Positions 27,601 to 39,760 of a stretch of 62,000 nt of DNA are shown here, one piece after another. The first letter of the stretch is position 1. Every line of letters begins with the position of its first letter. The DNA is from Owenia fusiformis (Eukaryota > Annelida > Polychaeta > Sabellida > Oweniidae). A program made the translations under genes and the position numbers. Below the pieces are notes generated by a model that was not told where the DNA came from, searched no databases, and saw nothing but the letters and a program-made list of their open reading frames with translations. The stretch covers positions 1 to 62,000 of the forward strand of contig CAIIXF020000591.1 of the NCBI GenBank assembly GCA_903813345.2, in the 5' to 3' direction.

Positions 27601-30441
27601 CATTTAACTATTTACACACAATGTGAAGACAGGTCGCATCTTACACATTTAACTATTTACACACAATGTGAAGACAGATAGCATCTTACACATTTGACTA
27701 TTTACACACAATGTGAAGACAGGTAGCATCTTACACATCTAACTATTTACACACAATGTGAAGACAGATAGCATCTTACACATCTAACTATTTACACTCA
27801 ATGTGAAGACAGATAGCATCTTACACATTTAACTATTTACACACAATGTGAAGACAGGTAGCATCTTACACATTTCACTTTTTACACTCAATGTGAAGAC
27901 AGATTCATCTTACACATTCAACTATTTACACTTAATGTGAAGACAGATAGCATCTTACACATTTACCTATTTACACTCAATGTGAAGACAGATTGCATCT
28001 TACACATTTAACTATTTACACACAATGTGAAGACAGGTAGCATCTTACACATTTAACTATTTACACATAATGTGAAGACAGACACCATCTTACACATCTA
28101 ACTATTTACACACAATGTGAAGACAGATACCATCTTACACATCTAACTATTTACACACAATGTGAAGACAGATACCATCTTACACATCTAACTATTTACA
28201 CTCAATGTGAAGACAGATTCATCTTACACATTTAACTATTTACACATAATGTGAAGACAGGTAGCATCTTACACATCTAACTATTTACACACAATGTGAA
28301 GACAGATAGCATCTTACACATTAACTATTTACACACAATGTGAAGACAGATAGCATCTTACACATTAAATATTTACACATAATGTGAAAATAGATAGCAT
28401 CTTACACATTTGACTATTTACACACAATGTGAAGACAGGTAGCATCTTACACATCTAACTATTTACACTCAATGTGAAGACAGATAGCATCTTACACATT
28501 TAACTATTTACACACAATGTGAAGACAGGTAGCATCTTACACATTTAACTATTTACACACAATGTGAAGACAGATAGCATCTTACACATTTGACTATTTA
28601 CACACAATGTGAAGACAGGTAGCATCTTACACATCTAACTATTTACACTCAATGTGAAGACAGATAGCATCTTACACATTAACTATTTACACACAATGTG
28701 AAGACAGATAGCATCTTACACATTTAACTATTTACACACAATGTGAAGACAGGTAGCATCTTACACATTTAACTATTTACACATAATGTGAAGACAGGTA
28801 GCATCTTACACATTAAATATTTACACACAATGTGAAGACAGGTAGCATCTTACACATTTAACTATTTACACATAATGTGAAGACAGGTAGCATCTTACAC
28901 ATTAAATATTTACACTCAATGTGAAGACAGGTAGCATCTTACACATTTAACTATTTACACACAATGTGAAAATAGATAGCATCTTACACATTTGACTATT
29001 TACACACAATGTGAAGACAGGTAGCATCTTACACATCTAACTATTTACACTCAATGTGAAGACAGATAGCATCTTACACATTTAACTATTTACACACAAT
29101 GTGAAGACAGGTAGCATCTTACACATTTAACTATTTACACACAATGTGAAGACAGATAGCATCTTACACATTTGACTATTTACACACAATGTGAAGACAG
29201 GTAGCATCTTACACATCTAACTATTTACACTCAATGTGAAGACAGATAGCATCTTACACATTAACTATTTACACACAATGTGAAGACAGATAGCATCTTA
29301 CACATTAAATATTTACACTCAATGTGAAGACAGATAGCATCTTACACATTTGACTATTTACACACAATGTGAAGACAGGTAGCATCTTACACATCCAACT
29401 ATTTACACTCAATGTGAAGACAGATAGCATCTTACACATTTAACTATTTACACACAATGTGAAGACAGGTAGCATCTTACACATTTAACTATTTACACTC
29501 AATAGGAAGACAGGTAGCATCTTACACATTTAACTATTTACACTCAATGTGAAGACAGGTAGCATCTTACACATTTAACTATTTACACTCAATGTGAAGA
29601 CAGATTCATCTTACACATTTATCTATTTACACTTAATGTGAAGACAGGTAGCATCTTACACATTTAACTATTTACACACAATGTGAAGACAGATAGCATC
29701 TTACACATTTGACTATTTACACACAATGTGAAGACAGGTAGCATCTTACACATCTAACTATTTACACTCAATGTGAAGACAGATAGCATCTTACACATTT
29801 AACTATTTACACACAATGTGAAGACAGGTAGCATCTTACACATCTAACTATTTACACTCAATGTGAAGACAGATAGCATCTTACACATTTAACTATTTAC
29901 ACACAATGTGAAGACAGGTAGCATCTTACACATTCAACTATTTACACTTAATGTGAAGACAGATAGCCTCTTACACATTTACCTATTTACACTCAATGTG
30001 AAGACAGATTGCATCTTACACATTTCACTATTTACACACAATGTGAAGACAGGTAGCATCTTACACATTTAACCATTTACACATAATGTGAAGACAGGTA
30101 GCATCTTACACATCTAACTATTAACACACAATGTGAAGACAGATTGCATCTTACACATTTAACTCTTTACACATAATGTGAAGACAGGTAGCATCTTACA
30201 CATTTCAATTTTTACACTCAATGTGAAGACAGATTCATCTTACACATTCAACTATTTACACTTAATGTGAAGACAGATAGCATCTTACACATTTACCTAT
30301 TTACACTCAATGTGAAGACAGATTCATCTTACACATTTATCTATTTACACACAATGTGAAGACAGGTAGCATCTTACACTTTTAACTATTTACACACAAT
30401 GTGAAGACAGGTAGCATCTTACACATCTAACTATTTACACA
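24698..30441. repeat. 45-bp satellite array, about 127 units
   Basis: A head-to-tail array with period 45 bp. The unit reads approximately ACACAATGTGAAGAC, then AGGTAGCATCTTACAC, then ATTTAACTATTTAC. Variants are systematic (GGTAGC/GATAGC/GATTGC/GATACC/GATTC; ACAATG/CTCAATG/ATAATG/TTAATG; TTTAAC/TTTGAC/TCTAAC/TTAAATA). They occur in repeating strings, so there is higher-order structure: a block at about 24900-25440 recurs at about 29240-29780 (shared rare variants CATCCAACT and CAATAGGAAGAC), and a block at about 25497-25660 recurs at 27868-28030. All frames are closed by stops, so it is not protein-coding. It lies between the CUL1 exons and the stop codon of the giant - strand gene. Confidence 0.95.
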
Positions 30442-30470
30442 ACATGCAAAGTTCTCCAATTTCATTCAAC

Positions 30471-33400
30471 TCAGTCTGTCTTAAATCTTTTTGAATTTTG
30501 TCCATTATTTTGAGGAGAAGCAGGGTGTTTCTGTGAACATTGATCAAATGACTGCCAAAAAAGATCTTTCATTTCTGAGAGGTTCAGGTTGCTTGGGTAT
30601 TTCAGTCCAATCATATCTAAATATGCTTTTATGTTTGCAATTTTAGGATAAGTGTCTTTTAGGTTTAGGATTGTTTGTATTTTCTCCAGTTCGTTTTGAA
30701 TTAAAGAGTCGAGCACATTTGGTTTAACAGCGACATCAGTTAACTCAAAGAACATCATGTAAAGATGTGACTTAACTCTAAAATCTGCGTATTGACCTGC
30801 ATAGCGTGCCATTCCATTTGATTTAATGCCATCATGTACATACCATCCTGGTTTAATTGTGGTATCTTTTGTGATATGTGGCAAGGTTTCAACATAGAAA
30901 TGATTTCCAGTGTAGTATATGATGGATGTCAGAGCATATAAATTGTTGTTCATTTTAACAAAGTATGGTGTCTTCATATCGTGAATATTTGCCTGCATAA
31001 CATCATAATCAAATAGAACTGCAAACATTAATGGCTTGTTCTTTATAGTCAGTTTGCAAAGTGGAATAACTTCAATATTATCATTCCTTTGACAAGAAAG
31101 ACAGCGATAATCTGGTATTTGTCTCATGTCTTGTAAAAATTTTAGTTCTATAGATTTTTGCAAATTCACAATAACAGTTCCATGATATGACATGTTTTCA
31201 TAGACAAAATCATCACGAGATATTGTCATAACAGCATCAGTATTACGCCTCCTAATTTCAGAATGGCTAACATTTTTTGGACAGTTCTTTTCTAAATCAT
31301 ATTGTAAAGATAGAAGAGACTGTTCTAATGGATTTAATGATCTGTAAAATAAAAGCCACTCTGCAGAAAGGCTAGCTGTTTGTCCGAGCCCAAAGTAAGA
31401 TGATGCTGTTTCTGATGTTGATAGAAGCCAGTTCCAAAACACCATTTTACTGTCATGGAATCTTCCTTGCATTTTCAGCCTTAGGCATTTAAGCATTTCT
31501 TCCATTGGTTTACTGACATTCACTTGAAGTAGTTTTCTTATTTTTTCAGATTTCCGACTGAGGATATGAAGCGTGCCTTCAAGGATTGAATCAATGTGAC
31601 AGCTATTTGGAACCCCATTTGAGCCCCACCTATATGATTGATACTGGGTGTGGAAATCCTTAGGTACATGTGTAGGTTTTGACTTTTTTGGGGGGGGTAT
31701 ATTAAAATCACCTCGAGTAATCCTTACAATATCTGGATCAATATCATCACGTAATGAATCACATCTTGTTAAGAGAATAGCACTGTCAGCTAAGTTTTTT
31801 GATTTTTTGTGAAGAACTGCTGGAATATTTGGCATTTCAGTTTGCCAAACACATGATTTGTGGAAATCTCTTAGATATGTGAGCAGTTGATTCGTGAAGT
31901 TTGCATCATAACAAATTTGGAAAATGTTAGTTCCAATCGGAGTCCAGACTATGAAATGGCATTCTCTTGCACCAGTGGCATGCATTTCTAGCATAACTTG
32001 AGGTATATAGTATGTTGGTATTTCAGAATAGGGAAATGGCTTGCCATTTTTCCATGGACATTTTATTTCTATTGCAACTTTTGTACCATCTGCAAGTGTA
32101 ACTAGACCATCTGGAGTTACTCCTAGCCATATTCTTTTCCCACTATCAGCAATCACATAAGTTGTAACTTCATTGAACATTGCATTTATGTAATTGGTGT
32201 TAAGGAAGTTCAGATATGTTATTATGGCATAACGTTCACATATTCTGCCCCATCTCATTGCACTATTGGCTATGGTTTCTGTCCATGAACTATTATCTAT
32301 GTGGAATTCCTTAATTAAATTGTAATACTCAAGTCTAGCATTGGTTCCGTGCATGCCAAGAGTTGTTGCAGCCATACTTCCATTGATTTTACCTTTGCGT
32401 AGTGTGAGCCATGCTTCTGAACCCTGCTTTAAATTTCCTGTGTATTTTGTGAAGTTTTTGAATTCTTTTAAAGACTTTGTTTTCATGGTGTCAAGCAAGC
32501 CAATTACTGTTTTCTTTGAGTATGATTCGAACATCTTAGAGAAATTTGTTTTTTTTGTTTGATTTGTTTTTCTTTTTGATTTATTTAACGGGCATGTTTT
32601 GTAATTATGGCCTTTTGTTTGGCATTTTGTGCATGTCTGTTTTTTCAACCAGTCTTCATTAATTGGTTCCGTACATTGCCTAGCCCAGTGACCAAACTTT
32701 TTACAATTAAAGCATTGATCATACGGTGTTGAAAAGTTTAATTTAGGTTTATCACCGCTATATGATTTGAGATATTGACGTATTGCACTGTGGTCATTTT
32801 CACTTGGACTAAGCTTATCTTTTCTTATGTAAAATATACACCGTTGTTTCAAGAACCTTTTAATGATATGTCCAAATACAAAGGCAGTTTCTTGTGAATC
32901 AAAATCTTGATAACCACACATATCCAGGAGACAGTACCAAGTTTTTCTTATTTCAGTATCAGAGTAGTAAAATTGTAATGCATCTAATAGTGATCTGGTT
33001 GTCCACTTGTCTGAGCAAAAATACTTTTGACGTAGTTCATCATCTAATTGCATGAAAAATCCCTGAACAGACAACCAGTTTTGTGGCTGTTTCAGTATCT
33101 CCATAAGTTTGCTGGATTGAGTCATTAAAATCTGGGGTGTGTTTAATTCTATGTATGATGTGATTGATCTAAAATTCTTTTTTAATTCTTTGCACAATGT
33201 GCCAGACTTCTGTAAAGCCATTTCTACAGGGAAAGATCTTTGTCCAATAATAGAATGTGACAGTGATTCATCATGCCAGTTCACAAAGCTATGTAAAAGA
33301 TCAGCATTATTTCCGTCGTCTTTGGGTTTTGACCTTCTTTTGAGAGGAACACTTTTAAGATTTGGCAGAGTCATTGCACTGTATGAACCAATGGTATCTT

Positions 33401-36400
33401 CAATTTCTGAAAATTCACCTCTTAAAAGTTGGTCCTTAGACAGTGTTGTATTTGTTTGAAAATATTGATCAACAGTTGGTTTTCCACCAGCTATGCGAGC
33501 TCTTTGCAAGCTAAAGTAGTTCTCCACATCATCTTGAGAGAGTGATTTTGGAACAAATTTAACATTTTCATGGTATAATTGCATATATGTGAACAATCCA
33601 ATTGTGCCATTAATTGTTCGAATGATATCTGAGAATGACTCTTTTGTGATAAATGACCGATTGTGGTCTCGCAATGAATAATCAGGCCTCCTGTTTGCTG
33701 ATGATTGTTTTATTTCAGTGTGCCAATCGGAAAAATATTTTTTCACTTCATTTAATTGCTTCACAAAGTTTGGCTTGGGTTTGCACGCATTCAACGTTTC
33801 AAAAAACATGGCTGAGGTTCGAATGTATTTTCGCAGCTGAATGGTTTCATAGAAATGGTGTTCAGCTAAATCTTCACTGGTTGAGTAAGATAACAATTGA
33901 ACGGCACGCTTGACACTCATCTTTGTACGGGCACTCAAAACAATGTGCTTCCATTTTAATGAAGTATTTTCATTTTGAATAAGGTCAACTAGATATGATG
34001 GTGAAATATCATCACCCTGAAACTTCATGTGTCTGTTGCTCGATATCAAGTGATTCCTTAGTCGTTTGATTAGGTGAGGGAAATCGGAGAGCCAATAAAT
34101 TGGTCTACTGTCATTATAGGGATTTGAGCAAACAAAGTTGTTGTTGCTTGAGTTCTTGAAGAAAGAACGTGAATAAGTTGATCCATCGCAGACAGCATAC
34201 AATATTTGCATCCTTTGTTTATCATTGATTTCAATTTTACTGAGACATTCAACGACCTGCCAAAGCATTTTATCTATTTTGATGCTATTTACTTTGGCAA
34301 CGGGATATGATGCTACCGGCCAACAAAAATCTCCCTCGATGCTAGTGAAAAAGAATTGACATATCATGTTTGATAATCTCTCTTTTTCAGGAATTTCTTT
34401 TTCATCAGATGTTGATGATTGTGTGGAAAAACAGTGTGAGGATTGTGAGCTTGACTGGGAGTGTGACTGACCTTGAGAGGAACCTTGGGAGTTCTGGCTA
34501 TCAGCACTTGAATCAATATTTTCAAGGTATTCATCTGGGATATTTAAATTTTCGAACCCAACCAAGTTACCAGTTCGTCTATTGATACACAGACCTTTTT
34601 TAACCATAATTTCATCAAAGTGAACCCCACCAATACCTTTACAGTTTCTACGTTTCATTTCCTGTATCATCATTGCAATATTTTCTTGATTTATGGGTTC
34701 AGTGTTACATGCTTGCTGTCTATATTGCTTAATTGTATTCCATTTTGGAATGGGCAGAATACTACTTATAGCATCATATCCACTTTCTTTACATTGGTTG
34801 GCAATGCGACAACACCATTTTATGGTCAGTGGACTGTATCTCATACCTTTGGGCCTGGGCTTCTTTTTGTTTTTTGTTAATTTAGAGCCTGATTTTTGAT
34901 ATTCCTTCTCTTGCTTTTCTAGGGATATCATTGAATCTTTCAGTACATGGAACAAAATTGAATTGTCATTTAACCATCCATTTTTAGTAGCTATATCAAC
35001 CATTTCGCCTAATTCAGATGCACTAACCTTAAAATTCGAAGGGGCAGATATGCTATTTGATCTTTGTTCTTTTAACAGTCTGTGTGTGTATTTTAGTTTC
35101 TTGGTAAGGTTCTTGTTTTTATTTGTCAAAGAACGAGTCTTCTCTAACATTTCTTGATATGTAAGCACAGAGTAATTTGTCATGTTATGCTGATGATCCT
35201 TTACTTTAATCAGTTTTCTTAGTGAGTTTCGTTTTGCATTATAACACGAGCTACATAGGTCTGTTTTAGTAGATTTGGACACATATTCACAATTGGTACT
35301 TCTTATACTTGTAATTGTTGCTATTGTTTCAATGATCAGGTTATCATAGGTTTTGCCCTGATTGATTTTTTTAGATTGGAAGTCTTTGACTATATCTTCA
35401 TCAGTAATACCTGGACATATTGCTATACTCTTGATCTTTGGCAAAACCATCTCGGTAATAGCACTTGTGAACATTTCTACATTGACTGTTAAATTATTTG
35501 GGATACAAAAACTCTCTATCAGCTTTTGTCTTATCTTTATATCACATTGCCAGGTGGTATTAATATTTTTAATATGTACATCGTATGATGCTAATGTGCC
35601 ATTTCCGCATTGAAGTTTAATTTCTGTTTCAGATAAAAGAGCCATGACCCAAGGGGTTCCTTTCAAAGATGTAATAAGTGCAAATATTACATCAGAGGAT
35701 TCAAATTGGGAAGGTTCCATTTCTAGAGAACAAGAGTGTTGGTGTAAACTCTCCAATATACCTAATTTTGACTTTAAATGGTACGAGGAGGAGTCAGTCA
35801 TTTTTGGGGTAAACTCAAACACTGTATCATTGGCACTTCTCTCAGGATTATTCCTATTGTTGGATTTAGAAGGATCAGCTGAACTGGATTTTTCAATTGG
35901 ATCATGTTTAGCCTCAAACAGTGTGTCTGAGTTAGAGTTATACGTTGAATTATCAGAGACCGACTGTGAGAGATTAGGATTTGTTATTTTACATTGCTCA
36001 AGTGGTTCTGTTAAATCACCTATTAATGTGTTGTACTTTTTGGACGTTTCGATTAAGTCAGTGAAATATGATTCACATTTAGAGCATGCATAGCCATCAA
36101 TCTTTTGATCCTTTATACCATCATTTACAAGATCTGTTTTGTAACTACATGGACACACAAATGTTTTTTCAGAAACAAATATGACATGAGATTGGCATTT
36201 GACTGTTGTAAGTGTATATGTGCCTTTGCAGTGAACACATTCTTTTTGTGTAAAATTCTTGTAGTTAACTGGCTCAACATTGTCCGGGTTACTGAATCTC
36301 TTATGACGCTTATGAGGTTGCTTGCTGTAATGTGAATTGCAGATCTTCAATTCACTAACAATATCAGCATTTAAAATATCAAAATTGATGTCAATTTCAT

Positions 36401-37518
36401 AGAATCCATTTAATGTTCTCAAATGACGTCTGCCCTCATTTTCACAATTTAGAATACAGCAACGACTTCCACCTTCATTTGTGATATTTTTTGTGATAGT
36501 GAGATTCGGATCATTTTGTCTATTATCATTCCTATTTTTTATGGACTTACACTGATGATTAAATCTGTATGTTTTGGCTTTGTAAAAGCTGTCCATACTC
36601 ATATACAGTACAAGTAATGTATCACTTAAAAGAGAAGTAATTGAGGAAGAAGAGTTTGAATTGAAATTCTGTATACAAGATAATAACAGGAGCAATATGA
36701 ATGATATCTCAATGTGCGCTTGGTGTAGTATTGCTCTATACAAAATACATGGTACTAAGATTACAATACCTGCAATATGGACTTGAATTGATACATTACT
36801 TCCTGAAATTTCAAGGAATACAATCCATGCATAAGTTGACATTAAAACTCCCTCGACTGTGCTGCAGTGAAACAGCTTGATTTTGTTATTGCACAAGATG
36901 TCTCTTTTGAGATATTTCACTATATTTCCTATAGACATGTCAAGGAGCAAGCACAATAGTTGACCAGGAAGACTATTAAGAATAACTAAATCTTTGCATA
37001 ATATATTTATATTTGCAACATTTTGAGTGATATATGATATACAAGAATCATACATTTTCTCAGATATTCTCAGTTTCCCTTTCACTGTTTCTTTTGGTTC
37101 AGTCTTTTTCAGTGGGATTTTTACTTTGGATATCCATTTTTGGAATTTATTAAGTCTGCTAATATTAGCTCTTACTAGTGTTTTCTTCAACAAGATCATT
37201 TTATCTGAGTGATGTTTGTTTGTTCTTTGTTTAAAAAACACCCAGAATGGTGTATTGGTTAAAGGTCTTTGTTGGTCAGACTTTTTAAATGTTTGCCATT
37301 TTCTAAAAGGCCATATAAACAGTTGAAAACATGAACCAGTAACACACAGCATATGACAAAACATGATATTTGGAACTTTTGTAATCTCAAGAAAATCTAT
37401 TGTTGCTAAATAGCAGATTGTTATCAAACAGAAGACTATTGCGTGATAGCGATCCATCATGAGATATATACCTTTGATTGAGTGAGTGTTGATTCTGTGT
37501 AAGCTGCTATGTAGAAAT
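30471..37518 (-). CDS. Giant fusion protein: P-type transposase, CCHC, YqaJ nuclease, USP-like
   Basis: One uninterrupted coding exon. A good acceptor (TTTTTTCTTTCAG) sits at 37519-37531; without upstream exons the first sensible start is the ATG ATG at 37460. Residues are numbered from the open frame's first Met (37550). Hydrophobic segments lie at about 35-53, 62-82, 234-275 and 281-294. Cys/His clusters fill 364-492 with a further CxxC near 765. A coiled-coil stretch runs 796-840. The P-element/THAP9-like RNase-H core spans about 903-1365: HFDEI (D979), CDGSTYSR (D1122), SDFPHLIKRLRNH (D1156) and DDVENYFSLQRAR (E1343), with a Gln/Ser insert after 1000. CCHC knuckles are at 1613-1626 and 1640-1653. 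The YqaJ/lambda-exonuclease fold spans about 1710-1890 (D1814, E1828, K1830, Q1851). The C19-like region spans about 1975-2265 (C1984, H2217, D2240). Domain calls come from motifs; activity is untested. It is probably a mobile-element or domesticated gene. Confidence 0.85.
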
Positions 37519-37950
37519 CTGAAAGAAAAAATGATTAAGCAATGAGGCAAATGGTATTTTTAAAAAAAGAATCTCAAGTAACATTAGACTATTATGCAGT
37601 CTACAGGTTAAACTAAAAATGTATATTGGTAGACGAGATTTATAAAATCATATTTTGCATTTTTCTGAGAATTGAACAATTCAAATTATATGTAGTTTTA
37701 TTAAAATATAACAACAGTGGAGTTCATCTACTGTAAAATAAACTGATTTTAGTATACAAGTACTGTACAGCCTATTACTAAAATCTAGTATTGCTAGACT
37801 ACTAGCCTAAGCTAAATTATTCTTTTAAACCATATTTATTCTGCATGCACTGAATAATATAATTATATTGTATAAAATAGCTACTGATACATGTGATTTT
37901 AGATACCTATAGGCAGCAAAGTAAGAAAAGTAAAGTGGCAAAGACTTTAC
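37519..37950. other. Intron upstream of the giant coding exon
   Basis: AT-rich. It begins (- strand sense) with the donor GTAAAG after 37951 and ends with the TTTTTTCTTTCAG acceptor. Nothing else is recognised. Confidence 0.5.
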
Positions 37951-38955
37951 CTGGTGAAATGGGTGAGGTGTCTGAGGAAGGTTGAAGTGCTGAAAATGAA
38001 TTCAAATTATATAGGCCTCTATATAAAATGTATTGAAAGATAAGTTGAGTTTATTTATTGCAAATTACACAATACAAATACTGTCTATACAGCTATACAC
38101 ACAATACGCACAATGCACTGTATAATTAGAATTAGGGGCCTATAGCCTACTAATACAAGTATTTCCAGATGCCGCTAGGCTGAAAACAAAGTATTATGAC
38201 AAAAACTATACCTGATGAAATGAGTGGCCTAGTGGTGGAATGGATGAACTGGTGGATAAGCTGGTGAAATGGGTGTCTATTGAAGATGAAAAGCTGAAAA
38301 TAAACATGAATTGTATATTATTCATTGTATTGAAATAGAAAAACAGTGGAGTTGATTTATTGTATTTTTGAATACATATACATGTATACTGATACATATA
38401 CTTGCAGATACAGCAAGGCTGACAAAAACTATACCTGATGAAATGAGTGGCCTAGTGGTGGAATGGATGAACTGGTGGATAAGCTGGTGAAATGGGTGTC
38501 TATTGAAGATGAAAAGCTGAAAATAAACATGAATTGTATATTATTCATTGTATTGAAATAGAAAAACAGTGGAGTTGATTTATTGTATTTTTGAATACAT
38601 ATACATGTATACTGATACATATACTTGCAGATACAGCAAGGCTGACAAAAGCTATACCTGATGAAATGGTAGGCCTAGTGGTGGAATGTGAACTGGAAAA
38701 ATGAGTGTTGTCTGTTGGAGGATGAAGTGCTGAAAATAAAATAAACATTAATTATATACTATTGTATTGAAAAAATAATTAGTGGAGTTTATTTATTCTA
38801 AAATATATTTTTTATAGTACAAATACAGGCTGGATTACTAATTTGTATTATTAGACTATGATTACCAACCTGTAGATTATTTTTAAATTATTGCCTACAT
38901 TTTTGTTATGCATGGTACTGTACCTGGTGAAGTTGGTGATATGTGAGTGTGAACT
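37951..38955 (-). other. Series of exon-like modules upstream of the giant exon
   Basis: On the - strand four related segments are each framed by an upstream ATTTTCAG acceptor and a downstream CAG|GTANAG donor: 37989-37951 (39 nt), 38293-38212 (82 nt), 38516-38435 (82 nt) and 38729-38658 (72 nt). A fifth ends at 38924 (donor GTACAG). All end in a variant of CATTTCATCAG or CTTCACCAG. They read as Ser/Thr/Pro/His-rich in several frames. The 82-nt modules are not multiples of three, and one of their frames has a stop. They could be alternative or untranslated 5' exons of the giant gene; use in mRNA is inference. Confidence 0.5.
38197..38760. repeat. 223-bp tandem duplication containing the exon-like modules
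   Basis: 38197-38419 and 38420-38642 are essentially identical 223-bp units. A third, diverged unit begins at about 38643 (GACAAAAGCTATACCTGATG). Each unit carries one splice-framed module plus AT-rich intron-like DNA containing ATACATATACATGTATAC. Confidence 0.85.
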
Positions 38956-39070
38956 ACTAGTACTATATAGGGCCTATTATATCAGTATATCTGAAATTAA
39001 ACCATTTCATTTTTATATACAAGTAATGTTTTAAAACATCTGGAGGCGTAGTAGACTGAGATCTAGACTA

Positions 39071-39305
39071 CAGTTTGGAACAAAATAAATAACAGGTGGA
39101 TTTTCTATAACCATTTCCAAACCATGGTCGTCTGAAAGCCCATACATGTAGTTTCAAATATTGTCTAGATACACCCCCTAAATTTGTATATACATTTTGT
39201 ATGATCCCATCCACTGGTGTAAGGCGTCTTGAAAATTTTATTATTTTGAACATGAGAAATTCTCACTTCAGAAATCCACCTGTCAATTTATTTTGTTCCA
39301 AACTG
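39071..39305. mobile_element. 235-bp MITE with about 34-bp terminal inverted repeats
   Basis: The ends read CAGTTTGGAACAAAATAAAT followed by (TG/A)ACAGGTGGATTT, at 39071-39103 and reversed at 39272-39305. They match except for one small difference. TA precedes the left end; the right end is followed by CA, so a TA target duplication would need one change. CAGT..ACTG termini and small size suggest a Tc1/mariner-type MITE. It has no coding capacity and is absent from the duplicated block. Confidence 0.85.
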
Positions 39306-39684
39306 CAGGCACGTTCGTAGCCTACATGTACAAACGAGTACTGTATGTCACTTTACATCTACCTACAGTGACCTAGCTAGATCTTTTACAATGTATCTAT
39401 ATTACATGAAGTCAAATATAGAGCGTTCGTTGAATGATTAAACAGGGCTAAACTCTATCAAAAATACATATCGCAGCCAAGCAAAATCATGAGCCCAGCA
39501 CAGTTCTGAATACCCGCCATTTTTGGAATATTCAAAAACTTGATTTGTAAATGTGATTTATAAGTGAAATTAAATGTACTTCAATGAAACTTTACTGTAT
39601 TTATATTCTAAGAAGTGTTAACTTTCATATAACTTCAATATGGAGTGCAATTAATTGAATTAGAACGATGAAATGTATACTTAC

Positions 39685-39760
39685 GCGAGAGCGACGAAAA
39701 TACAGTGATGGATGCAAGAGCGAGTTGCAAGGGAAGCTACACTGCACGAAAACTTCACAG
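39685..39760 (-). other. Candidate first exon of the giant gene
   Basis: On the - strand, GTCGCTCTCGC is followed by the strong donor GTAAGTAT (39677-39684). This is the last good donor upstream of the exon-like modules. The exon's 5' limit and transcription start cannot be seen. If real, the promoter lies in 39760-40440, head-to-head with SDF4 copy 2. Evidence is one splice signal only. Confidence 0.3.

Noticed and set aside
24698-30441. Regular 45-bp repeats considered as a CRISPR array
   Set aside because: There are no unique spacers: the whole 45-bp period is repeated, and the setting is an intron-containing animal genome.
24655-30455. AACATGCAAA on both sides of the satellite as a target-site duplication
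   Set aside because: The 10-bp match (24659 and 30442 areas) sits in slightly different contexts and is short enough to be chance or a remnant of the pre-array sequence.
32570-32720. CCHC knuckles taken as a retroviral or retrotransposon Gag signature
   Set aside because: No reverse transcriptase, integrase or aspartic protease motifs were seen in the frame; the surrounding core is a P-element-type transposase.
32341-36335. Multiple + strand open frames opposite the giant exon
   Set aside because: Shadow frames of the - strand coding sequence with no domain content.
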